64,000 nt of DNA from Thermoanaerobacter pseudethanolicus ATCC 33223 (GCF_000019085.1 NC_010321.1:442501-506500), one strand, 5' to 3'; shown: positions 43,401-53,630, counted from the first letter of the stretch. Numbers and translations: made by a program. Notes: generated by a model from the letters alone, not told the origin.

Positions 43401-44580
43401 AGATTTTACAATTAAATTGCTGTCACTGGTGTTGGCTTTTCTGCTATGGCTTTATGTAATGGGAGAAGAGAATCCAGAAATTCCTTATGAAATAAACGAT
43501 GTGCCTGTCAAATTGATTAATAGCGATACTTTAGAGAAAAAAGGGCTTATTGTTTTAGATGAAAAAAATTATACGGTGAATGTAAAAGTAAGAGGAAGAC
43601 GCAGTGATGTTTTAAATATAGCAGCTCAGAATATATCAGTTTTTGCAGATTTAAGCAGAGTAAATTCTAAGGGGACAAATGTTATTCCTGTTACAGTAGA
43701 AGGATTACCTAGAAATGTCTCATTAGTTTCAATAAATCCGCCAGAAATAAAAGTAGAAATAGATAAAATTGCAAAAACGCAAATGCCAGTTACTGTAAAA
43801 ATAATTGGCAATGTGATGGATGGCTATGCTATGCAACCTGCTGTCTCCACGCCGGGAGAGGTATTAGTGATTGGGCCAGAAAGTAAAATTAATCTTATAA
43901 AAAATGTGATAGCTGGGGTCAATGTTTCTTATAAAAAAGAAGATATAAAAATCTCTGTTCCAGTGGTTGCTGTTGACAGAGAAGGAAAAGAAATAAAAGG
44001 CGTTACTATTACTCCTAATCTTGTTGAAGTGTATATTCCCGTAAATAAATCTATTCGTGTGCCTGTAGTTCCTAAAATATTTGGAAAACCAATGGAAGGA
44101 TATATGATATCATCTGTAAATGTACTGCCAGAGTACGTGTATATTACTGGTGATGCGACTATCCTAAATACGATAAAATCTATAAGCACTAAGCAAATTG
44201 ATATTTCTGGGAAAAATGAACCTGTTACTGAAAGTGTACCTCTTGACTTGCCAGATGGTGTGAAACTTGTTAAAAGCGATATTAATGCAAAAGTATATGT
44301 GGATATACAAAAAATATCGACTAAAGAGATTACAATAAACAATATAGATATAAAAGGAGCAGACAACAAAAATGTTGTAATTCAAAATCCAGAACTACTC
44401 ATTACTGTATCTGGCCCAGAAAATGTAGTTAATGGAGCGAAAGCTTCCGATTTTACCGCATATATAGACGTAACAAATCTGCCAACAGGTATTCATTCTT
44501 TAGCTGTAAATATAAGTACTGACTTGAACTTGCAAATAATTAGAATTAAACCTGACAAAGTAACTGTTAATATTCAATAG
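43390..44580 (+). CDS. cdaR: CdaA regulator CdaR, YbbR repeats
   Basis: 396 aa: one N-terminal membrane anchor (residues 8-25, LLSLVLAFLLWLYVM) and four YbbR repeats of about 80 residues, each with a PxxVxVxG/GPE-like motif (for example PPEIKVEIDKI, PGEVLVIGPES, PEYVYITGDAT, PELLITVSGPE). Extracytoplasmic; binds and modulates CdaA. Coupled to cdaA by overlap. Confidence 0.92.
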   Translation: MLTKDFTIKLLSLVLAFLLWLYVMGEENPEIPYEINDVPVKLINSDTLEKKGLIVLDEKNYTVNVKVRGRRSDVLNIAAQNISVFADLSRVNSKGTNVIPVTVEGLPRNVSLVSINPPEIKVEIDKIAKTQMPVTVKIIGNVMDGYAMQPAVSTPGEVLVIGPESKINLIKNVIAGVNVSYKKEDIKISVPVVAVDREGKEIKGVTITPNLVEVYIPVNKSIRVPVVPKIFGKPMEGYMISSVNVLPEYVYITGDATILNTIKSISTKQIDISGKNEPVTESVPLDLPDGVKLVKSDINAKVYVDIQKISTKEITINNIDIKGADNKNVVIQNPELLITVSGPENVVNGAKASDFTAYIDVTNLPTGIHSLAVNISTDLNLQIIRIKPDKVTVNIQ

Positions 44581-44675
44581 GCGGGTACTTCCTGCCTATT
44601 AATTTTGCTAAAAATCTATCAATTCCACAAAATATAAAATCCTTATAAAAAAATTTTAAATTAAAAGAAGGATTT

Positions 44676-44704
44676 TTGACAAATATGTAGAATTAAAATA
44701 TTGT
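44676..44704 (+). promoter_or_regulatory. Promoter of the branched-chain acid gene cluster
   Basis: TTGACA and TATTGT with a 17-bp spacer, 72 nt before buk1. No sigma-54 type -24/-12 element was seen, although such clusters are sometimes sigma-54 controlled. Confidence 0.65.
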
Positions 44705-44775
44705 AAGGTTAAAAAATTTTTAATAACACTCAAAAATTGTAATAGAACATCATATTATGTATTAAGAAGGGGCAG

Positions 44776-45846
44776 GTGAACCTGTTGAAAGTTTTAGTTA
44801 TCAATCCGGGTTCTACTTCTACTAAAGTGGCGTTGTATGAAGAGGAAAGAGAAATTGTAAAAACAGAGATTGCCCACGACATTGAAGCGCTTAAAAAATA
44901 TAAGAGTATCATTGAGCAATTTGATTTAAGGTTAAATGCTATAAATGATTGGATAGAGCAAAACAACATAAACTTGAAAGAAATATTTGCAATTGTGGTA
45001 AGAGGTGGACTTATAAAGCCGGTCCAAAGTGGTACTTATCTTGTAAACGATATTATGCTTGAGGATTTGAGAAAGGGAGTTGGAGGTGAACATGCTTCAA
45101 ATCTCGGTGGACTAATTGGAAGAGCTATAGGAGATAAGTATAATATTCCCGTTTATACATTAGATCCTGTAGCTGTTGATGAAATGGAAGATGTTGCAAG
45201 AATTTCTGGCCTTCCTGAACTTCCAAGAAAAAGCCAATCTCATGCTTTAAACATAAAAGCGTGTGTTCATCGATATGCAAGGGAAAATAGCATTAATGAG
45301 GAGAATTTAAATCTTGTTGTTGCTCATATGGGAGGAGGTATTTCAGTAGCGGCGATAAAGGGAGGAAAAATTGTAGATGTAAATAATGCAAATCAAATGG
45401 GGCCCTTTTCTCCTGAGAGGACAGGCAGCCTGCCATCGATGAAAGTTGTTGACCTTTGTTATTCTGGTAAATACAGTTTTGATGAGATGAAGAAAAAAGT
45501 TGTAGGTATGGGTGGAATGGTAGCCCATCTTAGGACAAATGATGCGAAAGAAATAGAAAGACGCATACAAAATGGTGATAAAAAAGCTAAATTAGTTTTT
45601 GAAGCTATGGCTTATCAAATTGCAAAGGAAATTGGCAGAATGGCGGCAGTATTAAAGGGGGACGTAAAATCAATTATTTTAACTGGTGGACTTGCTTATT
45701 CTAAACGACTAATAGAGATAATCATTGATATGACCAGCTTTATTGCACCGATAACTCTTTATCCAGGGGGAGATGAAATGGAAGCCTTAAGAGATGGTGC
45801 ATTAAGGGTTTTAAGAAATATTGAAAAGCCCAAGATTTATAGCTGA
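44776..45846 (+). CDS. buk: Butyrate/branched-chain fatty acid kinase 1
   Basis: 356 aa. ASKHA-fold acetokinase family: [60 protein letters not shown]. Converts acyl phosphate plus ADP to acid plus ATP, the energy-yielding end of branched-chain amino-acid degradation. Start GTG 44776, or TTG 44785 with AGGTG upstream. Fourteen nt before ptb1. Specificity (butyrate or isobutyrate/isovalerate) is inferred from the operon. Confidence 0.9.
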   Translation: MNLLKVLVINPGSTSTKVALYEEEREIVKTEIAHDIEALKKYKSIIEQFDLRLNAINDWIEQNNINLKEIFAIVVRGGLIKPVQSGTYLVNDIMLEDLRKGVGGEHASNLGGLIGRAIGDKYNIPVYTLDPVAVDEMEDVARISGLPELPRKSQSHALNIKACVHRYARENSINEENLNLVVAHMGGGISVAAIKGGKIVDVNNANQMGPFSPERTGSLPSMKVVDLCYSGKYSFDEMKKKVVGMGGMVAHLRTNDAKEIERRIQNGDKKAKLVFEAMAYQIAKEIGRMAAVLKGDVKSIILTGGLAYSKRLIEIIIDMTSFIAPITLYPGGDEMEALRDGALRVLRNIEKPKIYS

Positions 45847-45859
45847 TGAGGTGTAGGAT

Positions 45860-46756
45860 ATGAGAACATTTGAAGAAATGTATAACTATGTAAAAGATTT
45901 ACCGCCTAAAACAATAGCAGTAGCGCAGGCAGCCGATGAAGATGTATTGGAAGCGATTAAAGAAGCTCATGAAAGAGGCATAGTAAAAGCCATATTAGTT
46001 GGTGATAAAGAAAAAATAGAAAGGATAGCATCTTCAATATTAATGCCTTTAAAAGAGCACGAAATAATAGATACAAAAAATAACTTAGAAGCTTGTCGCG
46101 AAGCTGTAAAGATTGTGAGTGAAGGCAAAGCGGACATATTGATGAAAGGCCTTGTACAGACGGCGGAGATATTAAGGGTTGTTTTAGATAAGGAAATTGG
46201 TCTTCGAACTGGTAGAACGTTAAGCCATGTGGCTGTTTTTGAGTCTCCTTATAACAGGCTTATACTTTTGACAGATGCGGCAATGAACATTGCCCCTGAT
46301 TTGAAAGTGAAAATAGACATAATTTTAAATGCAGTAGACGTTGCAAGGCAAATTGGAATTGATGCTCCAAGGGTTGCAGTTTTAGGAGCTGTCGAAACAG
46401 TTAATCCTGATATGCAAGCTACATTAGATGCAGCAATACTTTCAAAAATGAGTGAAAGAGGTCAAATCAAAGGGGCTATAATAGATGGGCCGTTGGCTCT
46501 TGATAATGCTTTATCAGTAGAAGCAGCGCGGCATAAAGGGATAATAAGCCCTGTTGCAGGTAATGCTGACATTCTTTTAGTTCCAGATATTGAAGCTGGT
46601 AATATGCTGTATAAAGCTATAACCTATATAGCAGAAAGAAGGATAGCAGGGATAATAATGGGGGCAAAAAGGCCGATTGTCTTGACTTCAAGGGCAGACT
46701 CCAGTGAAGCTAAATTTAACTCTATAATGTTGGCATCTCTTGCTTCTAATGTTTGA
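45860..46756 (+). CDS. ptb: Phosphate butyryltransferase 1
   Basis: 298 aa, PTA_PTB family: IAVAQAADEDVLEAIKEA, DILMKGLVQTAEILR, FESPYNRLILLTDAAMNIAP, IIDGPLALDNALS, GNADILLVPDIEAGNML. Turns acyl-CoA and phosphate into acyl phosphate and CoA, feeding Buk. A second, more distant copy is at 52390. Confidence 0.92.
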   Translation: MRTFEEMYNYVKDLPPKTIAVAQAADEDVLEAIKEAHERGIVKAILVGDKEKIERIASSILMPLKEHEIIDTKNNLEACREAVKIVSEGKADILMKGLVQTAEILRVVLDKEIGLRTGRTLSHVAVFESPYNRLILLTDAAMNIAPDLKVKIDIILNAVDVARQIGIDAPRVAVLGAVETVNPDMQATLDAAILSKMSERGQIKGAIIDGPLALDNALSVEAARHKGIISPVAGNADILLVPDIEAGNMLYKAITYIAERRIAGIIMGAKRPIVLTSRADSSEAKFNSIMLASLASNV

Positions 46757-46781
46757 TTATTAAAGAGGGGGGAAGATATTT

Positions 46782-47849
46782 ATGAAAATATTTGACATAA
46801 TGGAAACTAAAGATTATGAAAATGTGATTTTATGCCATGACAAGACTTCAGGTCTTAAGGCGATAATTGCAATTCATGACACAACTTTAGGTCCTGCTTT
46901 AGGCGGATGTAGGATGTGGACTTATGACTCAGAAGAGGATGCAATAAACGATGCATTAAGGCTTGCAAGGGGAATGACTTACAAAAATGCTGCTGCTGGT
47001 TTAAACTTAGGTGGTGGCAAAACAGTTGTAATTGGAAATCCGAGAAAAGACAAATCAGAAGCATTGTTTAGAAGTCTTGGAAGGTATATAGAGTCCCTTA
47101 AAGGAAGATATATAACTGCTGAGGACGTGGGAACAAACTTAAAAGATATGGAATATATACGTTATGAGACAAAATACGTTGCAGGGCTGGCTGAAACCAG
47201 CGGGGATCCATCTCCTTTTACAGCCTATGGCGTATTTAGAGGAATACAGGCAGCTTGTGAAGAAGTTTTTGGGACTTCAGATCTTAAAGGTTTGAGAATT
47301 GCAATACAAGGAGTAGGAAATGTAGGATACAATTTAGCAAAGTATCTATATGGAGCAGGGGCAAAGTTAATTGTAACAGACATATTTGAGGACAATGTAA
47401 AAAGAGTAGTGGAAGAAGTCAAAGCCGAATATGTAAAGCCAGATGAGATATACGGGGTAGAATGTGATATATTTGCCCCTTGTGCCTTAGGAGCGATAAT
47501 AAACGATGAAACGATTCCACAGCTTAAGTGCAAGATAGTAGCAGGTTCAGCTAATAACCAGTTAAAAGAAGAGAGGCATGGGGATATATTACAAGAGAAA
47601 GGGATCCTCTATGTACCAGATTATATCATAAATGCGGGTGGAGTTATAAATGTAGCTGATGAGCTCAATCCTTCTGGTTATAACAGAGATAGGGCTATGA
47701 GAAAGGTTTCAATGATATTTGATACAGTGAAAAAGGTGATACAGAAGTCCAAAGAAGAGAACATTCCGACATATGTTGCAGCTGACAGAGTTGCGGAAGA
47801 GAGGATAAAAACTATTGCTGCCGTAAAAGACAATTATATTGTTAAATAA
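46782..47849 (+). CDS. Leucine/branched-chain amino acid dehydrogenase
   Basis: 355 aa. Glu/Leu/Phe/Val dehydrogenase family: [32 protein letters not shown] (catalytic Lys), [13 protein letters not shown], and the NAD-binding [18 protein letters not shown] with D in LIVTDIFED, suggesting NAD+. It deaminates leucine, valine or isoleucine to 2-oxoacids, the entry step for the enzymes encoded around it. Ribosome site GAGGGGGG. Confidence 0.93.
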   Translation: MKIFDIMETKDYENVILCHDKTSGLKAIIAIHDTTLGPALGGCRMWTYDSEEDAINDALRLARGMTYKNAAAGLNLGGGKTVVIGNPRKDKSEALFRSLGRYIESLKGRYITAEDVGTNLKDMEYIRYETKYVAGLAETSGDPSPFTAYGVFRGIQAACEEVFGTSDLKGLRIAIQGVGNVGYNLAKYLYGAGAKLIVTDIFEDNVKRVVEEVKAEYVKPDEIYGVECDIFAPCALGAIINDETIPQLKCKIVAGSANNQLKEERHGDILQEKGILYVPDYIINAGGVINVADELNPSGYNRDRAMRKVSMIFDTVKKVIQKSKEENIPTYVAADRVAEERIKTIAAVKDNYIVK

Positions 47850-47872
47850 TGAGCAGGATCTTCCTGCTCATT
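47848..47872 (+). terminator. Hairpin after leucine dehydrogenase
   Basis: AATGAGCAGGA/TCCTGCTCATT, 11 bp, 3-nt loop; only a weak T-run, so attenuation or RNA processing is also possible. Confidence 0.6.
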
Positions 47873-47975
47873 CCTTAAAATTTTGAAATAACATTAATAA
47901 ATTTTTGAAAAAACTTTAATGTAAAAACGAAGTGTAATATAATATAAATTGAGGAAATAGACGGAGGGGATTGTT

Positions 47976-49043
47976 TTGTTTTTGATTCTCGTAATAAATC
48001 CCGGTTCTACATCTACAAAAGTTGCCGTGTTTAGAGACAAAGAGCCGGTTTTTACTGAGACTTTGAGACACAGTACTGAAGAACTTAGCAAATACAAAAG
48101 TATTATTGACCAGTTTGAATTTAGAACTCAGGCGATTTTAAATATGTTAAAAGAAAAAGGCATTTCTCTTTCAGAAATTGATGCAATAGTAGGGAGAGGC
48201 GGACTTTTAAAGCCAATAGAAAGTGGAACTTATATTGTAAATGAAAAAATGATAGAGGATTTAAAGAAGGCTGAAAGAGGAGAACATGCTTCCAATTTAG
48301 GGGGTATAATTGCTTATACTTTAGCTAAAGAACACAATATTCCAGCTTATATAGTAGACCCTGTAGTAGTAGATGAATTAGAGGATATAGCAAGAATAAC
48401 AGGAATGCCTGAGATTGAAAAATCTAGTATATTCCATGCTTTAAATCAAAAAGCAATTGCTCGCCGTTTAGCTGCTGATTTAAACAAAAAATACGAAGAA
48501 GTAAATTTAATTATTGCTCATTTAGGTGGCGGTATATCTATTGGGGCTCATAAACACGGCAGAGTAGTAGATGTAAATGATGCTTTAAATGGGGAAGGGC
48601 CTTTTTCTCCAGAAAGAGCGGGAGGACTTCCTGTACTTGACTTAGTAAAATTATGTTATAGTGGTAAATACACCTATCAGGAGATGAAAAAGAAGTTAAT
48701 AGGACAAGGGGGAATAGTGGCACATTTAGGCACTAACGATGTAAGAGAAGTTTATAAAAAAATTGAAGAAGGAGATAAAAAAGCAGAATTGGTCTTAGAA
48801 GCTATGGCCTATCAGACAGCTAAGGAAATTGGAGCGATGGCAGTGGTTTTAAAAGGCCATGTAGATGCAATAGGAATTACAGGTGGAATAGCGTATAACG
48901 AGGATTTTGTAAAAAGGATAAGTGAAAGGGTAAAATTTATAGCTCCTGTTTATGTATATCCTGGTGAGGATGAGATGTTAGCTTTGGCGCAGGGGGCATA
49001 TCGGGTGCTTAGCGGTGAAGAAAAAGCTAAAATGTATAGTTAA
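47976..49043 (+). CDS. buk: Butyrate/branched-chain fatty acid kinase 2
   Basis: 355 aa; TTG start with GGAGGGG 6 nt upstream. [57 protein letters not shown]. Same family as buk1 but clearly diverged. Buk1 has VVRGG where Buk2 and most relatives have VGRGG. Why two copies are kept is unknown; chain-length preference may differ (inference). Confidence 0.92.
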   Translation: MFLILVINPGSTSTKVAVFRDKEPVFTETLRHSTEELSKYKSIIDQFEFRTQAILNMLKEKGISLSEIDAIVGRGGLLKPIESGTYIVNEKMIEDLKKAERGEHASNLGGIIAYTLAKEHNIPAYIVDPVVVDELEDIARITGMPEIEKSSIFHALNQKAIARRLAADLNKKYEEVNLIIAHLGGGISIGAHKHGRVVDVNDALNGEGPFSPERAGGLPVLDLVKLCYSGKYTYQEMKKKLIGQGGIVAHLGTNDVREVYKKIEEGDKKAELVLEAMAYQTAKEIGAMAVVLKGHVDAIGITGGIAYNEDFVKRISERVKFIAPVYVYPGEDEMLALAQGAYRVLSGEEKAKMYS

Positions 49044-49057
49044 AGGGATGATAGATA

Positions 49058-49732
49058 ATGGATTTTAAAAGATTGACAATTGTAGTAGGGCATTACGGTA
49101 CAGGTAAGACGGAAATTGCGATAAATTATGCTAAGCTTATAAGAGAATCAGGAAAAGAGGTAGAAATAGTCGATTTAGATATTGTAAATCCATATTTTAG
49201 GTCGAGGGAAGTGAGAAAAGAACTTTTCGATAAGTGGGGAATACGAGTAGCAGGAGTAGAAGAGAAATATATGAATGCAGATGTGCCTGCTATTTCTCGT
49301 AACATCTATGGGGCATTATACAGCAAGGATAAATATGCAGTCTTCGATGTTGGAGGAGACGATGTAGGAGCAACTCCATTAGGTCAGTATCGGCATATAA
49401 TAAAGGATCAAGATGTAGAAGTATTATTTGTGATTAATGTAAACAGGCCACTAACAAAAGATGTAAAATCGGTAATTGAATATCTTAAATCGATTGAAGA
49501 AGCAGCTAAAATTAAAGTGACTCATTTGGTAAACAATACCCATTTATCTTATGAAACAACAGTAGAGGATATTTTAAAAGGTCAAAAAGTGGTGGAGGAA
49601 GTCTCGAAAATTACAGGGATACCTATTAAGATGGTTACTGTAAAAAGAGAATTACTCAACCAAGTTCCTGACTTAGGATATCCAATATTTCCAATTGACC
49701 TTTATATGAAAACTCCGTGGGATAAAATGTGA
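49058..49732 (+). CDS. MinD/ParA-like P-loop ATPase in the vor cluster
   Basis: 224 aa. P-loop VVGHYGTGKTEIAINYA (G-x4-GKT), then EIVDLDIVNPYFRSRE and VFDVGGDDVGATPLGQY, as in deviant-Walker SIMIBI ATPases. Not a chromosome-partition ParA by context; relatives travel with ferredoxin oxidoreductase genes in Clostridia, perhaps for enzyme assembly or cluster maturation (inference). Overlaps no kinase; 14 nt after buk2. Confidence 0.78.
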   Translation: MDFKRLTIVVGHYGTGKTEIAINYAKLIRESGKEVEIVDLDIVNPYFRSREVRKELFDKWGIRVAGVEEKYMNADVPAISRNIYGALYSKDKYAVFDVGGDDVGATPLGQYRHIIKDQDVEVLFVINVNRPLTKDVKSVIEYLKSIEEAAKIKVTHLVNNTHLSYETTVEDILKGQKVVEEVSKITGIPIKMVTVKRELLNQVPDLGYPIFPIDLYMKTPWDKM

Positions 49733-49746
49733 GAGGAGGAATTTAT

Positions 49747-49959
49747 GTGGCAAAAGTTATTTTTAATGAAGAGTTATGTAAAGGTTGCGAATTGTGTGTT
49801 AATGCCTGTCCTAAAAATATTATTGAGATGGATTTAAGTAAAATAAATGTGAAAGGATATCATCCTGCTACTGTTAAGCCTGAAAATATGGACAAATGTA
49901 TAGGTTGTGCATTTTGCGCGATGATGTGTCCTGATACTGTTATAACAGTTATAAAATAA
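49747..49959 (+). CDS. 2-oxoacid:ferredoxin oxidoreductase, ferredoxin (delta) subunit
   Basis: 70 aa, two [4Fe-4S] sites: CKGCELCVNACPKN and CIGCAFCAMMCPD. GTG start 7 nt behind GAGGAGG; upstream in-frame GTG 49729 has no site. Passes electrons from the catalytic subunits to ferredoxin. First of the four-subunit enzyme genes (delta, alpha, beta, gamma). Confidence 0.9.
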   Translation: MAKVIFNEELCKGCELCVNACPKNIIEMDLSKINVKGYHPATVKPENMDKCIGCAFCAMMCPDTVITVIK

Positions 49960-49974
49960 ATGGAGGGGAGTAAG

Positions 49975-51042
49975 ATGGCTAAGGTATTAATGAAAGGTAA
50001 TGAGGCGTTAGCGGAAGCAGCTATTCAAGCTGGGTGTAGACATTACTTTGGTTATCCTATAACACCTCAAAATGAGGTTACGGCTTACATGGCAAAAAGA
50101 ATGCCAGAGGTAGGTGGCGTATTTTTACAAGCAGAAAGTGAAGTTTCTGCTATAAATATGGTATATGGGGCAGGTGGAGCAGGAGCTCGTGTTATGACTT
50201 CCACCAGCAGCCCTGGTTTGAGTCTTATGCAAGAGGGTATCTCATATCTTGCAGGTGCTCAAATACCTTGTGTAATTGTGAATATAATGAGGGGTGGCCC
50301 AGGATTAGGGGATATTCAAGGAGCTCAAGGAGATTACTTTCAATCTACAAAAGGAGGAGGCCATGGAGATTATAGATTGATTGTCCTTGCTCCTTCTACA
50401 ATCCAAGAAATGGCAGATTTAGTCCAAGAAGCTTTTGACATTGCAGATGAATATCGAAACCCTGTTGTAATATTAGGGGATGGAATGTTAGGTCAAATGA
50501 TGGAGCCGGTAGATTTTGATAATATTCAGAAAAAGACAAGGAATATTCCTGAAAAAATGTGGGCTACTACAGGCAGAGGAAATAGAGAGCATAGAAACAT
50601 AATCAACTCTTTATATATCGATCCACCTGTATTAGAGAAATATAATTATGAATTATTTGAAAAATATGCAAAGGCTGAAAAGAATGAAGTTAGATATGAA
50701 ATGATAAATTGCGAAGATGCGGATATTATTTTAGTTGCTTATGGTACTATTGCCCGCGTAGCAAAGAATGTAATGAATATTGCAAGAAGAGAAGGGTATA
50801 AAGTAGGATTAATAAGACCAATTTCTCTATGGCCTTTCCCGAAAGAGCCTTTCGAAAAGACAGTTAATACCGCAAAAGCTTATTTGACTGTAGAAATGAG
50901 CATGGGACAAATGGTAGAAGATGTAAAACTTGCAGTACAATTCAAAAAACCGGTCTATTTCTACGGAAGGCCGGGTGGTATGATACCAGAACCAGCTGTG
51001 ATGCTAGAACAAATTAAGAAAATAGCAGGGGGTGTGAAATAA
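49975..51042 (+). CDS. vorB: 2-oxoacid:ferredoxin oxidoreductase alpha subunit (VorB-type)
   Basis: 355 aa. [76 protein letters not shown]. Matches the pyrimidine-binding alpha subunit of 2-oxoisovalerate (VOR) or related oxidoreductases. Start ATG 49975 with GGAGGGG upstream, inside the longer frame beginning 49960. With the neighbours it makes branched acyl-CoA, CO2 and reduced ferredoxin. Confidence 0.9.
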   Translation: MAKVLMKGNEALAEAAIQAGCRHYFGYPITPQNEVTAYMAKRMPEVGGVFLQAESEVSAINMVYGAGGAGARVMTSTSSPGLSLMQEGISYLAGAQIPCVIVNIMRGGPGLGDIQGAQGDYFQSTKGGGHGDYRLIVLAPSTIQEMADLVQEAFDIADEYRNPVVILGDGMLGQMMEPVDFDNIQKKTRNIPEKMWATTGRGNREHRNIINSLYIDPPVLEKYNYELFEKYAKAEKNEVRYEMINCEDADIILVAYGTIARVAKNVMNIARREGYKVGLIRPISLWPFPKEPFEKTVNTAKAYLTVEMSMGQMVEDVKLAVQFKKPVYFYGRPGGMIPEPAVMLEQIKKIAGGVK

Positions 51043-51791
51043 TGGCTGTTGTATTTCAAAAAACAAAGGGATTAACAGATACGCCTTTCCATTATTGTCC
51101 CGGTTGTACCCACGGTATAATCCATAGGCTGGTAGCTGAAGTTATGGAAGAATTAGATGTTTTAGATAAAGCAATAGGAGTTGCTCCTGTAGGATGTGCT
51201 GTATTTGCATATGAGTATTTTAATTGCGATATGCAAGAGGCTGCTCATGGAAGGGCTCCAGCAGTTGCTACAGGTATAAAGAGAGTTCATCCTGATAAAA
51301 TTGTGTTTACTTATCAAGGAGATGGAGACTTAGCAGCTATTGGAACGGCAGAGATTGTTCATGCGGCTGCAAGGGGAGAAAATATAACAGTTATTTTTGT
51401 CAACAATGCTAACTATGGAATGACAGGAGGACAAATGGCTCCTACTACATTAATTGGTCAGGAAACAACTACTACTCCTTACGGAAGAAAGCCAGAAATA
51501 AATGGTTATCCCATTAGAGTGAGTGAAATGCTAGCAACACTTGAGGGGACAGCGTATATTGAAAGAGTAGCGGTTTATGATGTGAAACATGTAATGCAGG
51601 CTAAAAAAGCTATAAAAAACGCATTTTTAGCTCAAATACAAAAGAAAGGATTTGCAATGGTAGAAGTTCTATCTAGTTGTCCTACTAACTGGGGTATGAC
51701 ACCGATAGAGGCATTAAATTGGATAAAAGATCATATGGAACCTTATTACCCTTTGGGTGTGTATAAAAACACCTTAGAGGAGGTTAAGTAA
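51042..51791 (+). CDS. vorA: 2-oxoacid:ferredoxin oxidoreductase beta subunit, TPP-binding
   Basis: 249 aa. [15 protein letters not shown] (cluster/TPP-binding Cys), [12 protein letters not shown] and the thiamine diphosphate motif GDGDLAAIG ... [11 protein letters not shown]. Stop and start overlap by one base (TAATG) with the alpha gene. Substrate likely 2-oxoisovalerate and kin because of neighbouring leucine dehydrogenase and Buk/Ptb; 2-oxoglutarate is a less likely alternative. Confidence 0.9.
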   Translation: MAVVFQKTKGLTDTPFHYCPGCTHGIIHRLVAEVMEELDVLDKAIGVAPVGCAVFAYEYFNCDMQEAAHGRAPAVATGIKRVHPDKIVFTYQGDGDLAAIGTAEIVHAAARGENITVIFVNNANYGMTGGQMAPTTLIGQETTTTPYGRKPEINGYPIRVSEMLATLEGTAYIERVAVYDVKHVMQAKKAIKNAFLAQIQKKGFAMVEVLSSCPTNWGMTPIEALNWIKDHMEPYYPLGVYKNTLEEVK

Positions 51792-51793
51792 TT

Positions 51794-52351
51794 ATGGAAG
51801 AAAGAATAATCTTTGCAGGCTTTGGTGGTCAAGGAGTTTTGTCAATGGGGCTTATAATTACCTATGCGGGAATGTTTGAGGGAAAAAATGTGTCTTGGAC
51901 TCCTTCTTATGGTCCTGAAATGAGAGGAGGAACAGCCTACTGCAATGTCACAGTATCAGATGAAGAGGTAGGCTCTCCGGTTATTACAGAGGCTACTTCT
52001 GTAATTGTAATGAATAGGCCTTCTTTAGACAAATACGAATCTTATGTAATACCAGGTGGTAAATTATTCATAAATACTTCATTAGTAGACAGAAAAGCAG
52101 AGAGAAAAGACATAGAAGTGTATGAAATACCTGCTAATGATATTGCTAATGAATTGGGTAATTTAAAAATTGCTAACATGGTGATGTTAGGAGCTTTCAT
52201 AGAAGCTACTAAAGTTGTAAAATTGGAAACAGTGTTAAAAGCTCTGCCTGAGGTCTTTGGCAAAGGTAAGGAGCATTTGATACCTATAAATGAAAAAGCC
52301 TTAAATAAGGGAGCAGAATTAGTAAAAAATCTCATTACAACTAAAAAATAA
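51794..52351 (+). CDS. 2-oxoacid:ferredoxin oxidoreductase gamma subunit
   Basis: 185 aa. IIFAGFGGQGVLSMGLIITY near the N-terminus, PSYGPEMRGGTAYCNVTVSD, NMVMLGAFIEAT; standard gamma subunit (POR domain). Two nt behind the beta gene stop. Terminator follows directly. Confidence 0.92.
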   Translation: MEERIIFAGFGGQGVLSMGLIITYAGMFEGKNVSWTPSYGPEMRGGTAYCNVTVSDEEVGSPVITEATSVIVMNRPSLDKYESYVIPGGKLFINTSLVDRKAERKDIEVYEIPANDIANELGNLKIANMVMLGAFIEATKVVKLETVLKALPEVFGKGKEHLIPINEKALNKGAELVKNLITTKK

Positions 52352-52372
52352 CCTCTTCGGAGGTTATTTTTT
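52343..52372 (+). terminator. Terminator after the vor genes
   Basis: AAAAAATAACCTC/GAGGTTATTTTTT closed by a TTCG tetraloop. Confidence 0.9.
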
Positions 52373-52389
52373 CTACAGGAGGTGCTAAT

Positions 52390-53280
52390 TTGAAAAAATT
52401 AAGTGAAATTGTGGAAAGAGCCAAAGGAGTTAATAAAAAATTTACGGTGGCAGGGGCAGAAGACAGTGAAGTGCTTTTAGCTTGTGAAGCTGCGAAAAAA
52501 GAAGGCATAGGACAGCCTGTATTGATAGGTTCAAAAGAAAAGATAGAGACATTATCTAAAGAATTGAATATTAATATAGAGGATTATGAAATAATTGACG
52601 AAGCAGAAGAAGTGCAAAAATGTAAAAAAGCAGTCATAGAAGTTAAAGAAGGTAGAGCCTCTTTTGTGATGAAAGGCCTTGTTCCTACTGCTACTCTTTT
52701 AAAGGCAGTTCTTGACAGCGAATACGGCATTAGAGGAGAAGGTTTATTAAGTCATGTAATGGTTTACGAAATTCCAAATTATCATAAATTATTACTTTTA
52801 ACCGATGGAGGAATGAATATAAGTCCTACATTAGAAGAGAAAGTGCAAATTTTAAGAAATGCTATCAAAGTAGCAAAAGCTATAGAAATAGAAAATCCTA
52901 AAGTAGCCTGTTTGTCGGCGGTAGAAGTGGTAAACCCTAAAATGCCTTCTACTGTTGAAGCCGCTAAATTAAAGGAAATGAACCAAAGAGGTGAGATAGA
53001 AGGAATAGTAGATGGTCCTTTAGCATTTGACCTTGCCATAAGCAAAGAGGCAGCAATTCACAAAGGAGTAAAAAGTGAGGTTGCAGGAGATGCAGATATA
53101 TTATTAGTACCTTTTATAGAAGTTGGAAATGCTTTGGGTAAAAGCTTTACTTACTTTGCGAAGGCAAGAAGTGCGGGAATTGTGGTAGGAGCAAAAGCAC
53201 CAATTGTCTTAGTGTCAAGAGCTGATTCCCACGAAGACAAGTTCAATTCCATAGCTTTTGCATGTGCTGTCTCTGTTTGA
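52390..53280 (+). CDS. ptb: Phosphate butyryltransferase 2
   Basis: 296 aa; TTG start 6 nt after AGGAGG. FTVAGAEDSEVLLACEAAKK, FVMKGLVPTATLLKAVLDSE, LLTDGGMNISPTLEEK, VDGPLAFDLAISKEAA, GDADILLVPFIEVGNAL. Parallel to ptb1 but divergent. It sits between the vor genes and a destroyed ior remnant, so it may once have served aryl-acyl-CoA from that enzyme (inference). Confidence 0.92.
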   Translation: MKKLSEIVERAKGVNKKFTVAGAEDSEVLLACEAAKKEGIGQPVLIGSKEKIETLSKELNINIEDYEIIDEAEEVQKCKKAVIEVKEGRASFVMKGLVPTATLLKAVLDSEYGIRGEGLLSHVMVYEIPNYHKLLLLTDGGMNISPTLEEKVQILRNAIKVAKAIEIENPKVACLSAVEVVNPKMPSTVEAAKLKEMNQRGEIEGIVDGPLAFDLAISKEAAIHKGVKSEVAGDADILLVPFIEVGNALGKSFTYFAKARSAGIVVGAKAPIVLVSRADSHEDKFNSIAFACAVSV

Positions 53281-53308
53281 TAAAGATAAATTAAATGGGG
53301 GGAAATGA

Positions 53309-53630
53309 ATGAAAAAAATAATGATGGGGGATGAAGCAGTAGCCCGTGGTATTATACTTTCTGTACTCATGGGCAAAGAAGAATAGCCTAAAAACTTGAT
53401 TGAGGAAATATCAAAAAGCACAAAGACAATTGCAGTAGAAGCAGATAAGATAGCAGAAAGCCTTGGGAATGTAAAAGCGCAAAATGCAAAATATAGTTCT
53501 TTTAGGAGTACTTGTTAAATATTTAGGACTATAAGACATTGATTGGGAAGAGGTAATAAAAAATAACGTGCCACAAAAATTTGTTGAATTAAATACAAAT
53601 GCCTTTAGAAAAGGGCTGGAGGTAATCTAA
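53309..53630 (+). pseudogene. Indolepyruvate:ferredoxin oxidoreductase remnant (IorA start fused to IorB end)
   Basis: GGGGGG precedes ATG 53309: MKKIMMGDEAVARGIILSVL matches the IorA N-terminus, then a TAG. The DNA goes on in the same frame as LIEEISKSTKTIAVEADKIA and ESLGNVKAQN, shifts frame to IVLLGVLVKYLGL, meets a stop and ends DIDWEEVIKNNVPQKFVELN then TNAFRKGLEVI, which is the C-terminus of IorB. A deletion of some 2 kb plus point lesions explain it. The enzyme would have oxidised aromatic 2-oxoacids. Confidence 0.75.

Noticed and set aside
44641-44775. Sigma-54 promoter before the branched-chain acid cluster
   Set aside because: I looked for TGGCAC-N5-TTGCA and found none; a sigma-A-type TTGACA/TATTGT pair is present.
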